From Mesodorylaimus sp. YZB2_4 (lineage: Eukaryota > Nematoda > Enoplea > Dorylaimida > Dorylaimidae), in assembly GCA_030248295.1 (NCBI GenBank), contig JASANH010000622.1, positions 1 to 64,000 on the forward strand: a stretch of 64,000 nucleotides of DNA, written 5' to 3'. Below the pieces are notes generated by a model that was not told the DNA's origin, did not search any database, and worked only from the letters and a program-made list of their open reading frames with translations. Of the stretch, positions 46,990 through 59,600 are shown in pieces. Each line of letters begins with the position of its first letter. The stretch's first letter is position 1. The translations under genes were made by a program, and so were the position numbers.

Positions 46990-49900
46990 CTAGTGAGTCG
47001 TCAATTCCTTCTGCAGTGTCATCTTCTGTTCGTCACTCATGCCCGCCAAGCAAGCTTGAAACAGTTGTGCATTGGCCTACAATGAATGAACTCGAGTCGT
47101 AACACAGCACCACCAAAGAACATTCACTCATACCTGAACCTGATGCAAGATAGCCCTCATACGACCAGACACGGCGTTTTGCTGAGTCTCTTCCTCCAAA
47201 GCGTTTTGACGGAACGCCTCGACGAGAATAGCGATCAAATGCGGTACGTTAGCCCCGTTTTCCCCCACCGCCAACGGATTATTGCTAAAATGGCAAACCA
47301 TAAGGCCAATTCGTTTTCCCACCAACAAAACCATACCTCTCGATCAAATCGCACAAATAACCGTAAACGTGCGGACACTCCTCTTTGTCTTCCCAAACTG
47401 GAAGCCACGAGATAAAAGCTGGAATCATGCGCCCTCCGTCGATCAGGCCACTGTTGTACTTCAGAATTTTCGCAACCGCAGCAACCGCATTCTCAGTGGC
47501 CGCTAAATTGGAGTCCGAAGTACGGGCATCCGGACTTTCGATCATTTTAATCAAATATGGTATCGCCTCTGAAAACGTATAGCTCGAAAAGTGATCAGCA
47601 GATCTACAATCACCCTACCACTGGGAATGATTCCAGCACCACCACCACCACCACCCTACAGTTCTCATCGACTCAGCTCGACCGACCCGACCTTGTACTG
47701 TATATCTATTTTCTAGCACGATGACTCTTCCATCCATAAAGGCCATCTGAACTAGGTGGGATGGCAACATCGCTGACTGGGTATCCAAGGTAGTGTAGAC
47801 CCCCCTAAAAAATTTTGGAAAAATTTTGTAAAGGGGGAACCCTTCTCATTTTTTAGACCCCCCTGTCCCGCCCGGCAAGGGTGTGCTTTACTGTGATTGA
47901 CCCCATGCTATTTTTGACAGAAGAAAGTTTTTTTACTTGGCGAAGACACCCCTAAAAAATGTCGGACAAATTTTGTAAAGGGGGGGACCCTTCTCATGTT
48001 TTAGACCCCCTGTCCGCAGTCTGTGCCCTCCACCTTTACTGTGTTTGACCCCCCCCCCCCTACTTGTTTTGCCAGAAGAAAATTTTTTTACATAGCGAAG
48101 ACTCCCCTTCACAGTTTTTAAAAAATTTAGTAAAGGGGACCCTTCTCATTTTTTAGACCCCCCTGTCCCGAACGGCAAGGGTGTGCAGGTACCTTTACTG
48201 TTTTTTACCCCCCACCTATTTTTGGCAGTAGAAAATTTTTTTACATGGCGAAGACCCTCCTGTCCCGCCCGGCGAGGTTGTGGCAGGTACCTTTGCTATT
48301 TTTGACCCCCAACCCCCAAAAGAAAGGTTTCATTTTTTTATAGTAAAAAGACCCAATGTTTTGCCTTGGAAGGCCCAAACCAACTTAAAATTTTCGCGGG
48401 AAAATTTAATTAAAAAAATTCAATTTTTAGAAGCAACCAAAATGGGCCGCAATGTCACCGACCCCCGCCCCCCCCCCCCCTGGAAGAAGATCAGCCCCCC
48501 TCCCCGCAGACGAAGTCAGCGATGTTGTGGGATGGGGAGGGGTTGAAGGATTTCGGATAAAAACCAACAGGGGTCTTCCACAATACAGATGTACATACCT
48601 GCGCAAGCTTGAGCGTATCCGTTTCCTCCGACCATACCCATAATGCCAAATCCATAAGCAGCCGCTTGCCTTACTTCGGGCGCCGAGTGCTGCAAGGCGT
48701 GAACCATCGGGCCCAAGAAAAACTGCTGATATTTCAAAGAAGCCTAAAAATAAAAATTATTATTATTAATCAACCTGAATAAAATCAATTCCCTTACCAA
48801 ACCTCCAAATTCAATCAAATCATCGAACATGCAGATGGCCCATTGATAATCTGGATAGGGTCGATTCGGTTCCAATAATTTCATCAAATGGGGCACTAGT
48901 TTCTCAAAGTACGGTACAACTGCTTCTTGGTGCGTACCGAAAGCGGCGTGAAGAACATCAGACACCTTGCTCAACAGCCAAGTATCCTCATCGTGTTCGT
49001 CTACCAAGTCCTTCTCTAATTGCTCGTCGTAGTCTTCATCCTTCCGCAACTCGTCCCGTTCAGCCGCTTTTTCGAAATGTTTACTCATATGACGTTCCAA
49101 GCTATCCACGATGTTTTGCAAATCCTCTCCACTCAGACAACCTTGCCCGAGACATTCGATACACTAGAAAATTGAATGTACATTTCCAGTAGTCTTATCA
49201 CCTGCCCAACCAAAAACTTGCCATTACCTTAGCCAAACACCACAACAGTTCGGTCAACACATCATTTTCGGGCTCTGTATCGATAGCTTTTAACAGATCC
49301 TTGAACATGAAACGCCACATGCCAGCCACGAAGTCGGCACCTTTCACTTTCGCCACTTCCAATAGTTCTGGCAAGGCCTCAGCCGCCGCCGTTCTCACAC
49401 CATCGTGGAAGTAGAATTTCAACAACGGTACCATCAACTGAGTCGTTTGCTCGACGTAATCAGCGAATCCACCTTTCAATTCACGGGCGTAAGTGACCAG
49501 CATTTGACACGCGGCAGCCTTATCTTCCAAACCAGCCGTCTTTATGCCGAAGCTTTGCTAAAAAAGAATCCCATCCATACAAGCACATCATAGAAAATAA
49601 ACTACAAACATTTCACTTACCTGATCTCCCAAATTCACAAACTGCCAATCATCTTCTTGCAAGTGATCCGCATCTTCGCCTGAAACGAAACCCTTAATTG
49701 CCACCGTTCTATTTCACAAGAAGGCACCACTTCAATCAAGTATCTTCAGAAGTTGCACATGGTTATTTCGAACAAAAGGTTTCAAAGAAACCGTTCTCAT
49801 TAGAAGGACATAATCATCACTCGACTACAATCCATCTACAGTACACTCGCACCAAACAGTAGGACTTACATTCCACGATCGCCACTTCTGGTTTGAACGA

Positions 49901-52900
49901 AGCCACTTTCATAACTGCCGGCATAACCGATGGAAGGTACTGCACAAAATCTTGGCCCAAAATCGTGCAAACCCGAGCCCATGCGCTCATCATATACGAC
50001 ACCTAAAAGAAGCAGATTCAATCCAATCAATCGGAAGAAATCTCGAATAAAAAATAAGTACTTGTGGATCATCGCCCTCTTGTTCTCCGAGTTCCATTTG
50101 CGTTTTCAATAGTAGCTGCATAATTTCGTTAGCATCCGTCACGAACTAAAAAGACTTTGCTTTTGAAAAAGACTGTTCCGTGGTAATCAAACAAGGATTC
50201 CAGCAGCGATCGATCGAGCCCGGAACCTGGTTGGTGCCGATCCGCCGAGACAATTAATGTGGAAGGGATGCCGTAACTAGCGCCACAAAAGACCGATCCA
50301 GAAGTCGGATCAGATCCGGATGAGGTAGGGGGGGGGGGGGGGGGTTGAGAGGAAGGGTTCAGTGTCCAGCCCAGCCGAAAAGGAGGGTCACCCCCTACCC
50401 ATACTTGGATCGATGCTGACAAGGAATGCCCATCTACGTACTTTGACTTTGCCTACGGCCAAACCAATCAACGTGGCGCATTCGATGGTCTTTCCGCGCA
50501 GCAGACGTAATTCGTTTTGGACGGCGTGTTGCAAAATGTACTTCAAACAAGGCATGACACTGAAAAAATCAAGCGCAGGTATCAGAAAACGGAAACAATT
50601 CGCACAAAACGAATTTCTTACCGATCGTAATAGACTGCGAAACGACTTTCCGCAGAATCCGCCACTGAAGCAATTGTGGTCACGATCTGCTCCAATACCA
50701 ACTTCTTTCCCTTCTCCACCAACTAAACAAAAAACTGAACATTAAATACAACACAAGCACGAATGGACAAAGCCCGGATGCGAGGATGCCACCTCTACAA
50801 TTTGACTTTTAGCCCAGAAACTGTATTTGTCTGATACTACTATTTACGTCGTTCACTATTTGGTATGAAGAGACCCAGAGACCAAGGCTGGGGGGGGGGG
50901 GGACTACTAACACTAAGCCCAGAGTGAGGTCCGCACGTGGACACGGGAGGATAACATACCTGATTGAACGTCTGTTCCAAGACCCACAACAACTTCATCA
51001 TGATCGGATCCAAATACGTGGCCATCACAGCTTTAGGAGCATCTTCGCTAAAATTTACCAAAGCGGCACCGGCGTGAGCAGCAACGCGAGGGTTCCCCAG
51101 ATCTTCCAAAACGGCCAAGAGAGCAGGAATGACCTGAAATAACCAATAGTCTCGCTCTATAAACGCGGTCTATAAAGATCCAAAAACGCCGCCAATCTCA
51201 CCTTTTGATGCAATTGTTTTTGAAGTTTAGGAGCGAAATCCGACGACATCTGACCCAAAGCATTGCAAGCGGCATAACGAACGCGAGGATGCTGGAAAGC
51301 CATCAAAATTGCAAAAACCTTGTTTGCAAAAAATACAAACGACATAAAAACTTACAGGGTCCTGCAAAAACGGTAAAATATTGTCGACAATATGGTCCAA
51401 TATAGCTTCCATATGCTTCTGGCAACCTTCGCCGATCGTGGACAAAGCCATTAACGCGGCATGACGGTGTTTCCAATCCTCTAAAACCACAAAATAAAAA
51501 TCACGTCGTCACTAAGTAAAATAAGCAGCGTCGGTCACCTGACTTGGTCATCGGCGATACAGTAGCCAAGCACTGCTGTAGAACCTCTTTGCTAGCCAAA
51601 GCGCAAGCCAAACGATCCAACGAAGTTTCACCAACGGTGGCATTGCTGTCGTCGTCGTCTTCATTTTGATCATCGCTTATGAACCATTCCGGATCTTCTT
51701 CCATATCAACCATAAGCATCAAACACTGATTCACTGTAAAAAAATTCTTTTCGCATTTTTCAAGTCATAAATACAACAGAAACTTACAAATCGCCGGTAG
51801 AAATGCCGAACAATGTTTACGAAACATCGCCCCATTTGCCTCGGCCAAACTAACCAAGACTTCGAGAGAGCTGTGACGAAAATTGTCCTCCATTTCTTCG
51901 TTGGACAAAGTCTTCAGGCACATGTTGCACAGGTCGGATAGATGGTTTCGTAGTAGTTTAGGCGTCGTCGATGCGATCTCCGTCAAGCATTGGAGACAGC
52001 TGTCGTCTTCCTGTTGCTCGATCGTATAGTTGCACACCTGAAAAACAAATAAACGTGTATGTGCCTGCCCTGCTCGCGTCTGAAAGCAGCTGTTCGTGAA
52101 ACATGCGCTGTATTTAGACAGCTTTAGACAAAAACGACGACTTTGTTCCTGGATTAAAGAACTCCTAACGATCCGACTAACTGCAAGTAACTTACGTGCA
52201 AGATGTGAATAATCAATGGCTGCAATATTTTCAAGACCGCTTGATCATCTTCATTGTCGCATATAAACGCCGTAGCTGCTTTGACCGCGGCGACTCGAAC
52301 ACCTGCAGCACCTTTTTCGTCGCCGGCGGATGTATATTGCAGGCTGGCGGCCAACATTTCATGAATAACGGCCATATACTCGCCCTGCTGATTGCCGAAT
52401 ATGGCGGGTACGTTTCTGGAAAAAATTTTATCAAAACGTTATCAAATAACCTATTTAGCAAAAAATCTTACTCGATTATAAGCAGAGCAACTTCTTTTAA
52501 ACGCGCTTCGTGGCTAGTAGCGCAACTGAATAGGAATTTCAATACGTCTTGCCATGTCTGATGAGCATGTTCATCTAAAACAAAGCAAGATAAAAAGAGC
52601 AGTTCCTACAAGCCCATATTTGACCTACCTAACGTATTCCGGGCAACTTCGGCTATCAAATCGCAAAATCGTTTCCGCAAAGCCTCGTTCTGTTCGTTCT
52701 GCGTGGCCAGCAGAACTTCGTTGCAGAAAGTAGTTTGCGTCTCGGGCGGCCAATTCGGCCACAACTCTTGCCAATCGTTACTCAGTAAACGACGCAATAG
52801 TACCAAGGCCAGCTGTCGGTGCTGAAAAAAATTTGTTGATCGTCTGGAAATCAAAAACTTGTAGGCCTACTCATATACTGAAGTTTAAGTTGACCAGCAA

Positions 52901-53447
52901 GGTACAGCACTCGAAGATATGGAACCGAAATTCGAAAGAACTCTAGATTTTTCTGTTACTCCTGTCAGTCGTTAATGTAGGTACTAGGTACTACTACTAG
53001 GTACTAGCCTCCTCAAGCCACTCACTCAGCCCCTTAGTAAATTTAGACCGACAGGATTTGTGATAAGATGCTGTATCCTACATCCCGACTAAGCTAATGA
53101 CCAGAGAAGTCCTGCCCGGTTTATAGGCCCCAGTGTAGCATTTTCATTGACAGAGTACACGCTAAACTTCCCGTTCAAAACTAAAAAAGATCCAGCAGAT
53201 TTACATACGTACAGTATACATAGGCCTATACGTAGGCCTACGATATTAAACAGTTCACAAATGATTCTGTTCTCAGCTTACATACCTCGAAATTGAACTC
53301 CTGTCCTTTCGCCGTCAAAAATAAGAACGATGCTCGCTGCTCTTTCGAGATTGCTTCATATTGCTCTTCCGCCGTTTTTCGTGTCTCATTATCAGGCGCA
53401 AGTAGCTTATCGAGAAGTGACTGGAATTCGGCCAAATGGTCCATCAT
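46990..53447 (-). CDS. IPO5: Importin-5 / RanBP5 (karyopherin beta-3)
   Basis: Twenty exons: 53447-53286, 52821-52629, 52574-52472, 52415-52196, 52037-51788, 51733-51539, 51480-51356, 51291-51202, 51133-50960, 50722-50622, 50559-50442, 50145-50062, 50002-49870, 49679-49621, 49557-49228, 49163-48798, 48743-48599, 47568-47337, 47284-47134, 47076-46990. They join in phase to give 1105 aa, against about 1097 in human IPO5. The product is a HEAT-repeat import receptor that carries ribosomal proteins, histones and other cargo through nuclear pores under RanGTP control. Conserved stretches run in the expected order: LLRRLLS, the acidic [19 protein letters not shown] loop, [70 protein letters not shown]-type [13 protein letters not shown], and the C-terminal [10 protein letters not shown]. 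The start is the first of two adjacent ATGs before [14 protein letters not shown]. The gene is intact. Confidence 0.96.
47790..48330. repeat. Tandem repeat of about 150 bp in importin-5 intron
   Basis: Units begin near 47793, 47941, 48095 and 48248 (periods about 148-155 bp; the last is truncated). Each contains gaaga(c)-C-run, an 'aaattttgtaaaggggg' block, 'acccttctcat.ttttagaccccc', 'tgtcccg...ggcaagggtgtg' and a T-run before the next unit. Units are clearly diverged. It fills most of the 1030-bp intron 47569-48598. Confidence 0.75.
50163..50441. other. Importin-5 intron with long G run
   Basis: Intron between the exons ending at 50442 and starting at 50145. It contains a run of about 14 G (around 50329-50344). 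A second G run of about 12 lies in another importin intron near 50891-50902. No coding signal. Confidence 0.6.
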
Positions 53448-53797
53448 TATGTAGCTATCCAACAAAGATTTCACAAAAATTTTTCAAAACAAAGTTTTAC
53501 TTCAACTAAAAAACGAGTTTTCACTCTCGCACAACGAAACGACTTAATATGCGCGTTGGCAGAGGATAGTAGTGTCGATGACGAAGGAAGTATAGATAGA
53601 ACGAGAACAGTAGAAGCGTACTTTGCCCGCTCCCCCACGCCATTCCGCATTGCGCACAGAACACATAGGTTTGCTAGGAGCCGTCCACATCGCGCGCGAA
53701 ATTCAAATCATACTGGGTCCTTTCCTCGACACACAATCACCTACCGCCTGTTTTCTATTCCACTCAAAACACAAATTGCGCGACACTCAGCAAAACA
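53448..53797. other. Importin-5 upstream region
   Basis: 350 bp between the importin ATG and the GatC stop, both on minus. It should contain the importin promoter and the GatC 3' end. No TATA box recognised. Confidence 0.4.
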
Positions 53798-54307
53798 CTA
53801 GGACGATTTAAAACTACTAGCTAATTTTTTAATCTCCTTGGGCCCAATCTTATCTTGTCTTTCTTCCAGAGGTACATTGCCCACAGGTGCCACGAAATAC
53901 ATCTCTTCTACTGACTTGACAGCATTGGCCAGAATCACCTTTCTCTCAGCCACGTCGCCCACCGATGACTCATCTGATCGAAGTGGTAAGCCCACATCCT
54001 CCAACACTGTGTACATAGGCTGCACATGGCTGGTATCCACTTGGCCCAATCGCTGAGCGTATCGTACAGCAGTGACCAAATGATGCACAGCAGCCTCGTC
54101 ACTGAATCGAACCAACGACAACTGCTCCAAATGATGAATCACATCATCACTGATTTCCGGCATGGCTGGTAATCGATTCTCGTCGATTATCGATTTCGAT
54201 GGCTGATCAGGAAATACGGAAGGCTGGTGAGTATCGATCGGCTTCGAAGACACTGCACGATGCGGCCACAAATCTCGACTGATCAATATTGGTAATCGAC
54301 GAATCAT
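53798..54307 (-). CDS. GATC: Glutamyl-tRNA(Gln) amidotransferase subunit C, mitochondrial
   Basis: A single exon of 169 aa. GatC is the small subunit of mitochondrial GatCAB, which amidates Glu-tRNA(Gln) to Gln-tRNA(Gln) by clamping the GatA and GatB subunits. The GatC domain runs from about residue 53 (ISDDVIHHLEQLSLVRFSDEAAVHHL) through the conserved V-x-P-x-x-T segment (HVQPMYTVLED) to DVAERKVILANA and the FVAP box (MYFVAPVGN). The first 45 or so residues are basic and Ser-containing with few acids at the start (MIRRLPILISRDLWPHR), as expected of a mitochondrial presequence. The length is typical for animal GatC. It lies 134 bp downstream of DTWD1 on the same strand. Confidence 0.88.
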   Translation of the reverse strand: MIRRLPILISRDLWPHRAVSSKPIDTHQPSVFPDQPSKSIIDENRLPAMPEISDDVIHHLEQLSLVRFSDEAAVHHLVTAVRYAQRLGQVDTSHVQPMYTVLEDVGLPLRSDESSVGDVAERKVILANAVKSVEEMYFVAPVGNVPLEERQDKIGPKEIKKLASSFKSS

Positions 54308-54441
54308 GTCTCTGAAATAAACCTAATCGATTGAATCAACAACCGATATATTGTGATCGCAAGTCGCAGAACCCCCGATCATCAGATAAATGATTACTGT
54401 TCACCATATCCACCAAGGCTAGAGAGCACCCAGGACAACGT

Positions 54442-55898
54442 TTACTGATCAGCACGCCTCTTCCTTCGTTGCTGCCTAGCAATCTGTTCACATTCGACTT
54501 TCTGCCGAAAGTACTCGAAAAAGTACAACAAGTCATCGTATCGTCCATCGTACTCCACCCTCTCCTTCCCTTTAGCCCTCCACTCATCATAATCGATACA
54601 AAAGAAATACACAGCTTCCACAGTGGCCAAATTGCCCTCCGGTTCATTGTGCTGGGGTCGCCAGTATCGAGTCCGACGTCCTTCCAAAGCCAATGTCGGC
54701 ACTGATCGCAAATGCTCATGTTTGCGCATACCGCCCACTTGGAACCATGTGCAGTCAATGAACACGAAGCGGGTGGCTTCACGAACACGCTGCTCCAATT
54801 CTATTCTAAGTCCATTCTCCGTTGAACCCGATGGCTCAGTGTCAGTCGACGAGATCAGCTCGGTCAGAGTCATCGTCTTTGGATCAGGGAAAATGAGAAT
54901 CGCCTGCAAGAGAGAAGAGAACTGACGATGAGTCACGCGGCAGGCCCCGGACAGTGACAGTGTTTATTCGAACGGGTCTCGAATATGTCCCGAGGTCTTA
55001 TTTGAAACTTTGGACTTGCAATATTTCCTAAGCTGAAATCGATCATTAGACCAGCTGACTCAGGGTCTGACAGCGAAAGATATCTGACTGAAGAGCTTGC
55101 TCAGAGTAAATGAACATACTGCACTTATTCGAAATTCGCTTTAGTAATTTATGAAATTCGACCAAAAACTGGTCGAAGAGTCCACCTAAAAATTTAAGCT
55201 CCCTCTTCTGGACCGCGATAGAAATTTGATCCCCAGAAGGCTTTCGAGGATGGATGGTAAGCTGGCACCAACAAAACTCCCTGAGATTCTCAACCCGCTA
55301 CAACCTTTTCCCTGACTGAGTATGTTCGCATCGTGATATGCCCCGCCAGGACAAAATCAGTAATGCTCCGGGCACACTTCTATTCTGTGCATTTTCAAAT
55401 CTCCACTGACAACGTTCCCATCACCCCTTGGTCTACTCTGTGAGTACAGCAGCTTTTGCACAAGGCAGCCAAATCAAGTCTTCCGACCAACGGGGTATGG
55501 GCACACATTCTTTCAGACTTTAGGGGCAGGGATACGGGATGACACAAGCATACCCTCTCTACGCCCACACATGATGCTACCATTTCTTCCACGCTCACCT
55601 TCTCCTTCCGATAATCGGGGAAATCCGGATACAAGAACAACCTGACATTATGTGGTGCCAGGATGGCGCACTGCACACCCGTACTCTTTCCGTGTTTCTC
55701 CTTCGGATGCCGCACAATATCGATATCGATCGGCAATAGGATTTGAGGCAGCCGATCGACCAAGGCAGGTACAGGAGTGCAGCACGTATAGCAGAAATAT
55801 TTCCTGGACACGCCTCGACATCGATCACAACACGTTCGTTCCTTCACTTCGTCCAGCACATCAAAACTTGTCAACTTGAGCTTCCCAGATTCGGCCAT
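54442..55898 (-). CDS. DTWD1: DTWD1, tRNA-uridine aminocarboxypropyltransferase
   Basis: Two exons, 55898-55599 and 54903-54442, join in phase over a 695-bp intron and give 253 aa (human about 304). The family adds the acp3 modification to uridine (U20 for DTWD1) in tRNA using S-adenosylmethionine. Near the N-terminus is a Cys cluster of zinc-ribbon type ([18 protein letters not shown], residues 23-40), typical of DTWD1. It is followed by [21 protein letters not shown] and the SAM-related DTW signature, here DCTW at 150-153 (FIDCTW). The conserved RTRYWRPQ and TVEAVYFF segments follow. The sequence is closer to DTWD1 than DTWD2 because of the FID-x-TW form and the CYTC box. The C-terminus is basic. 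Confidence 0.9.
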
Positions 55899-56684
55899 GG
55901 CCTAAAACGAAAGTGGCCCAGGGTTCGGTCATAACCCTGTCCCCAACCCCGTCTCGCCAATACATCGTGCAGTCGACACATCCAAACCCAGTTTAGTCGC
56001 AATCCAATATACCTTTACTAACAAAAACCTTATCAGTGCTCTGGTCGTCTACCCTCGTGTCACACCTACGTCCACCACCTCCCTACTTCCAACTGTACAG
56101 GCAAATATTCATGCACGCTAGCCATCATACATGCGAAACAGTATAGGACTTGTTACGTGCGCGTTGCTGCATACATAAAATAACCCAAGCTCCCCATCTT
56201 CAAACACATCACAAAGAAGACATTGAATCCTATTTGTAAAACAGATGCTGGAGGCAAAGAAAAAGTAACAATCGCGTCAAATCATAAAAGGGCACAACTA
56301 CTTCGTAGGCAAACAGTCCAAGAAGAAAACGTTATTCGGGAAAAATCTGTTCGTATAAGCGACCTGCTATCATTATCACTACTCTGACACCCATACCCTC
56401 ACCACAATAATCTTAGATCAATAACTCTGCAAATACGTGATAGAAAGCCTCGACAAGCAAACAGTCCTACGCATGAAAAATGTGAAAGAAAAGGCCGCAT
56501 GAAAACAAAGACTCGCCATCAGCCAAACCGTGTAATGCCGAGGGCACAATATACAAGACGCCTACACTGGTTACCATCTTTATCAGAACTTGTCACCGCC
56601 ACGGCCACACCGCAGCCCCTTCTTCGATACCATCCCGTCATGGAAACAGCTCCGTTGTGACCACATAACCCCTAACGGTCAGAC
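55899..56684. other. Intergenic region between RNF19 and DTWD1
   Basis: 3' flank of RNF19 and 5' flank of DTWD1. No supported feature. Confidence 0.4.
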
Positions 56685-59600
56685 TCACTTATCGCTGGAC
56701 GATTTGAAGAAATTCACAAGAGTCGATGAAAGTCGTTTATTGCCAGCTACACTGGCCGTAGCCCGCGAAGGCGACGAGTCTGACGGGGCACGCTGACGAC
56801 TAGGCAATGTTATTGATACAGTGGCGCTCGTCTCCGCTCCGCCGCAAGTGCTCATTGGCAACGGACCAGAAGAGTAGGTATCGGGCAGCGACGTGCAACT
56901 CGAGGCGATCTCCACTTTTGGTATCCTACAACCAGACCACATTGTAGCATAACTCTCACACGTCTTATCAAAACACTCACCTTCTTTCATCAACTGAACG
57001 TTTCGAACAGGCAGCCACATTAGCAGCGGACGAACTAACCGTTGCCCGCCTTCCCGGTCTCAATCGTTGCACTAAACCAGCACCAGTGCTCGCTCGTTTT
57101 GCGCCATTCTTATGCGTATGTCGACTATGATAACCAATCTCCAAATCCGCATCGCCACCAGAACTGCCACTAGCGAATGCCCCTCTCACCGTGGACCAAA
57201 TCTCCGCCGCCACTGACGAGGTCGTAGTTTGGCCACCACTGCCATCGAGCAACAATGCCGACCACGACCGCGATTTCTTAATGGCTCCATTCCTAGAAGC
57301 AGACGACAGCCGTCTGCCGCCCACGAAAACCGTACTCGGAAAACGATGATGTTGGACGATGTAGGCGTCGGGAGGCAACAACAAGAACTCGGCATCGTCG
57401 CACTGACATTCATCCCGATGCAGACGACACCGTTTCTCCTCGCCCACCGCACTCGACATGGGTGATCCCACATCCGCGTGATTCACACCACCAACCGTCG
57501 TTGCCATACATTTCAGATCGATAACTGTTGCCGAACTAGAACCATCATTTTCGATTGACGTCGACGAGCGTTGCTTACGCGCAGGTTCATCGCCGGTCGA
57601 CGACGATCCACTGCGCAAGAACAAAAATCGCCGCAAAGACGACGATTTCTCCGTCGACTGACGGAGAGCGAGATTTTCTGTCACCGATTTCGACGGAGCC
57701 AATTCATCGTCGGTTAGCAATTTCGAGGAGGCCTTCAAAAGAGGAATCCATTATGCCACCACTTGCTGTACCTTCCCTGAACTAGCCACTTACTGTATTC
57801 GATTCCTCGTCTATGGGCAATATTCCACAATGTCGGTCCAGCAAATTGATATCGGCGTTATCGATCGGGTACGGATCATCGGCGAATCTGGTTACCCTCG
57901 GTTCCAACGAATGTCGTCCAATACTACTCTCACGTTCCACTCGATCTCGATCATCAGCGCACGATGAATCATCGATGTGCACGTGGTAATGATGATGGTG
58001 ATGGTGAGCAGAATTACGCAACACCGAAGACGACGACCTCCGACCACCGCATCGACTGCACTGACCCGCATTCTCTGCACTGATTGTATTCGAAGTATCC
58101 ACCGTCACGCCACAAATCGAACCAGCCATGGCCACTGTACTGGCATTGTCCACGTTCACATTCGTTCCCGACGTATGACCCAACGCAGCCCCGCTGCTGC
58201 ACACCGACTTGGAACTCTTCGTTTCGGCTTGAGCGCCGCCAACCGACCCGCTCAATCCTTTCATGCTCGTTTGGTCCGGCTCTACATAATACGAACCACC
58301 ACCGCCTTCCAGCAAACTGCCCATCGTATGCACGCTCTAAACAAGACCACACCATTCTGTTAGCGAACACGATTTTACAAAATCTGCCCCTATGATAACC
58401 CATGACTCATACCTTATCATCACAGTAGGTAGACCCTGCCAGAGCTTTGGTACTGGCTTCCTCGTAATTGATAAAACATCGTTCGCCGCACAAACTAGCC
58501 GTTGCACCGGACTCCATCGACGAGCGTCGGTGTTTCGCGTTCGACATCAATCCACCCACTAAAATGGCACCAGTGCCAGTACTGCACACATCGGCTTGAA
58601 TTTGAAGCTTGTGCTGAGTCGAGCCGCTTTGCATGCTGAATCCCGTCACAGTCGACGCATCTTGTTTATCCACATCTTTCAATAATTGAGTCTTCTCAGC
58701 TACGCCGCCCGAATCGCCTGTGCCACCCGTCATTGCCAATATATCGTCGTCCAAATCCAACCGAACGCCGCTTGAACTGGCAGTCACGCCGCAGCTTCCA
58801 TTGCGACACAGCGATAACGGTACAACACCGTAAACGTACGCCAACATTATCGGCACACCGACACCTAAAATTGCAACAACCATTTTCAAATATATTAACC
58901 AAACCTAACCTTCAATCAACTCACCAACAGCCATTGAAGCCAATACAGGGCTCATCAAAACACTCCCTAATACGCTACCAGCAATCGCTAGCCGTCTTTT
59001 CGCTTTCGTACTATCTTTTAATTTCTGATGAACTTTTCGTCCCACCCAAACGGGCACACCGAAAATAATTGCTGGAACTGCCAATCCGGCGACTAAAGCT
59101 ATACCAACGGGTGCTCCTACGAGCATGCCCAACTGCCACAGCAGTTTCTTCTTTCTCGACCACGGCTTCTTTCCCCAAAACGTACAACCGGAAGGACTAC
59201 AACGAAAAAAATTGAAATTTTGAACTTGAAAAAACATGCGCGTATTATTCTTACCTCAAATAATGCAAATCTGATATTTCCCTCAAACACAGCCAACAGA
59301 ATTCTGCTCCGCATAAAGCGCAAATCATATGATTACAAGAACCGTCGTTCATTTTTACAATGTACGTTCGACAACGTGGGCACGCTTTGATATCGCCAGC
59401 TGAAATGACAACCAGTCTTGCTCATCATGTTCACGCTTTACCACATCACTGAACGCACCCAAGGGTGAAGGAACACAAAATGATTTACCCCACCACGACT
59501 CAAACATTGGCTGGTGTGACAGGTCCTGGCAGGCGGAGGAGGGAGGTTGCCAGCCGAACCGAAGTCGGCGAGACAAAAACTCCGACTGGAGCAGGCAAGT

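Noticed and set aside
57229-58403. Several ORFs on both strands over RNF19
   Set aside because: Shadows of the simple-sequence RNF19 tail exons.
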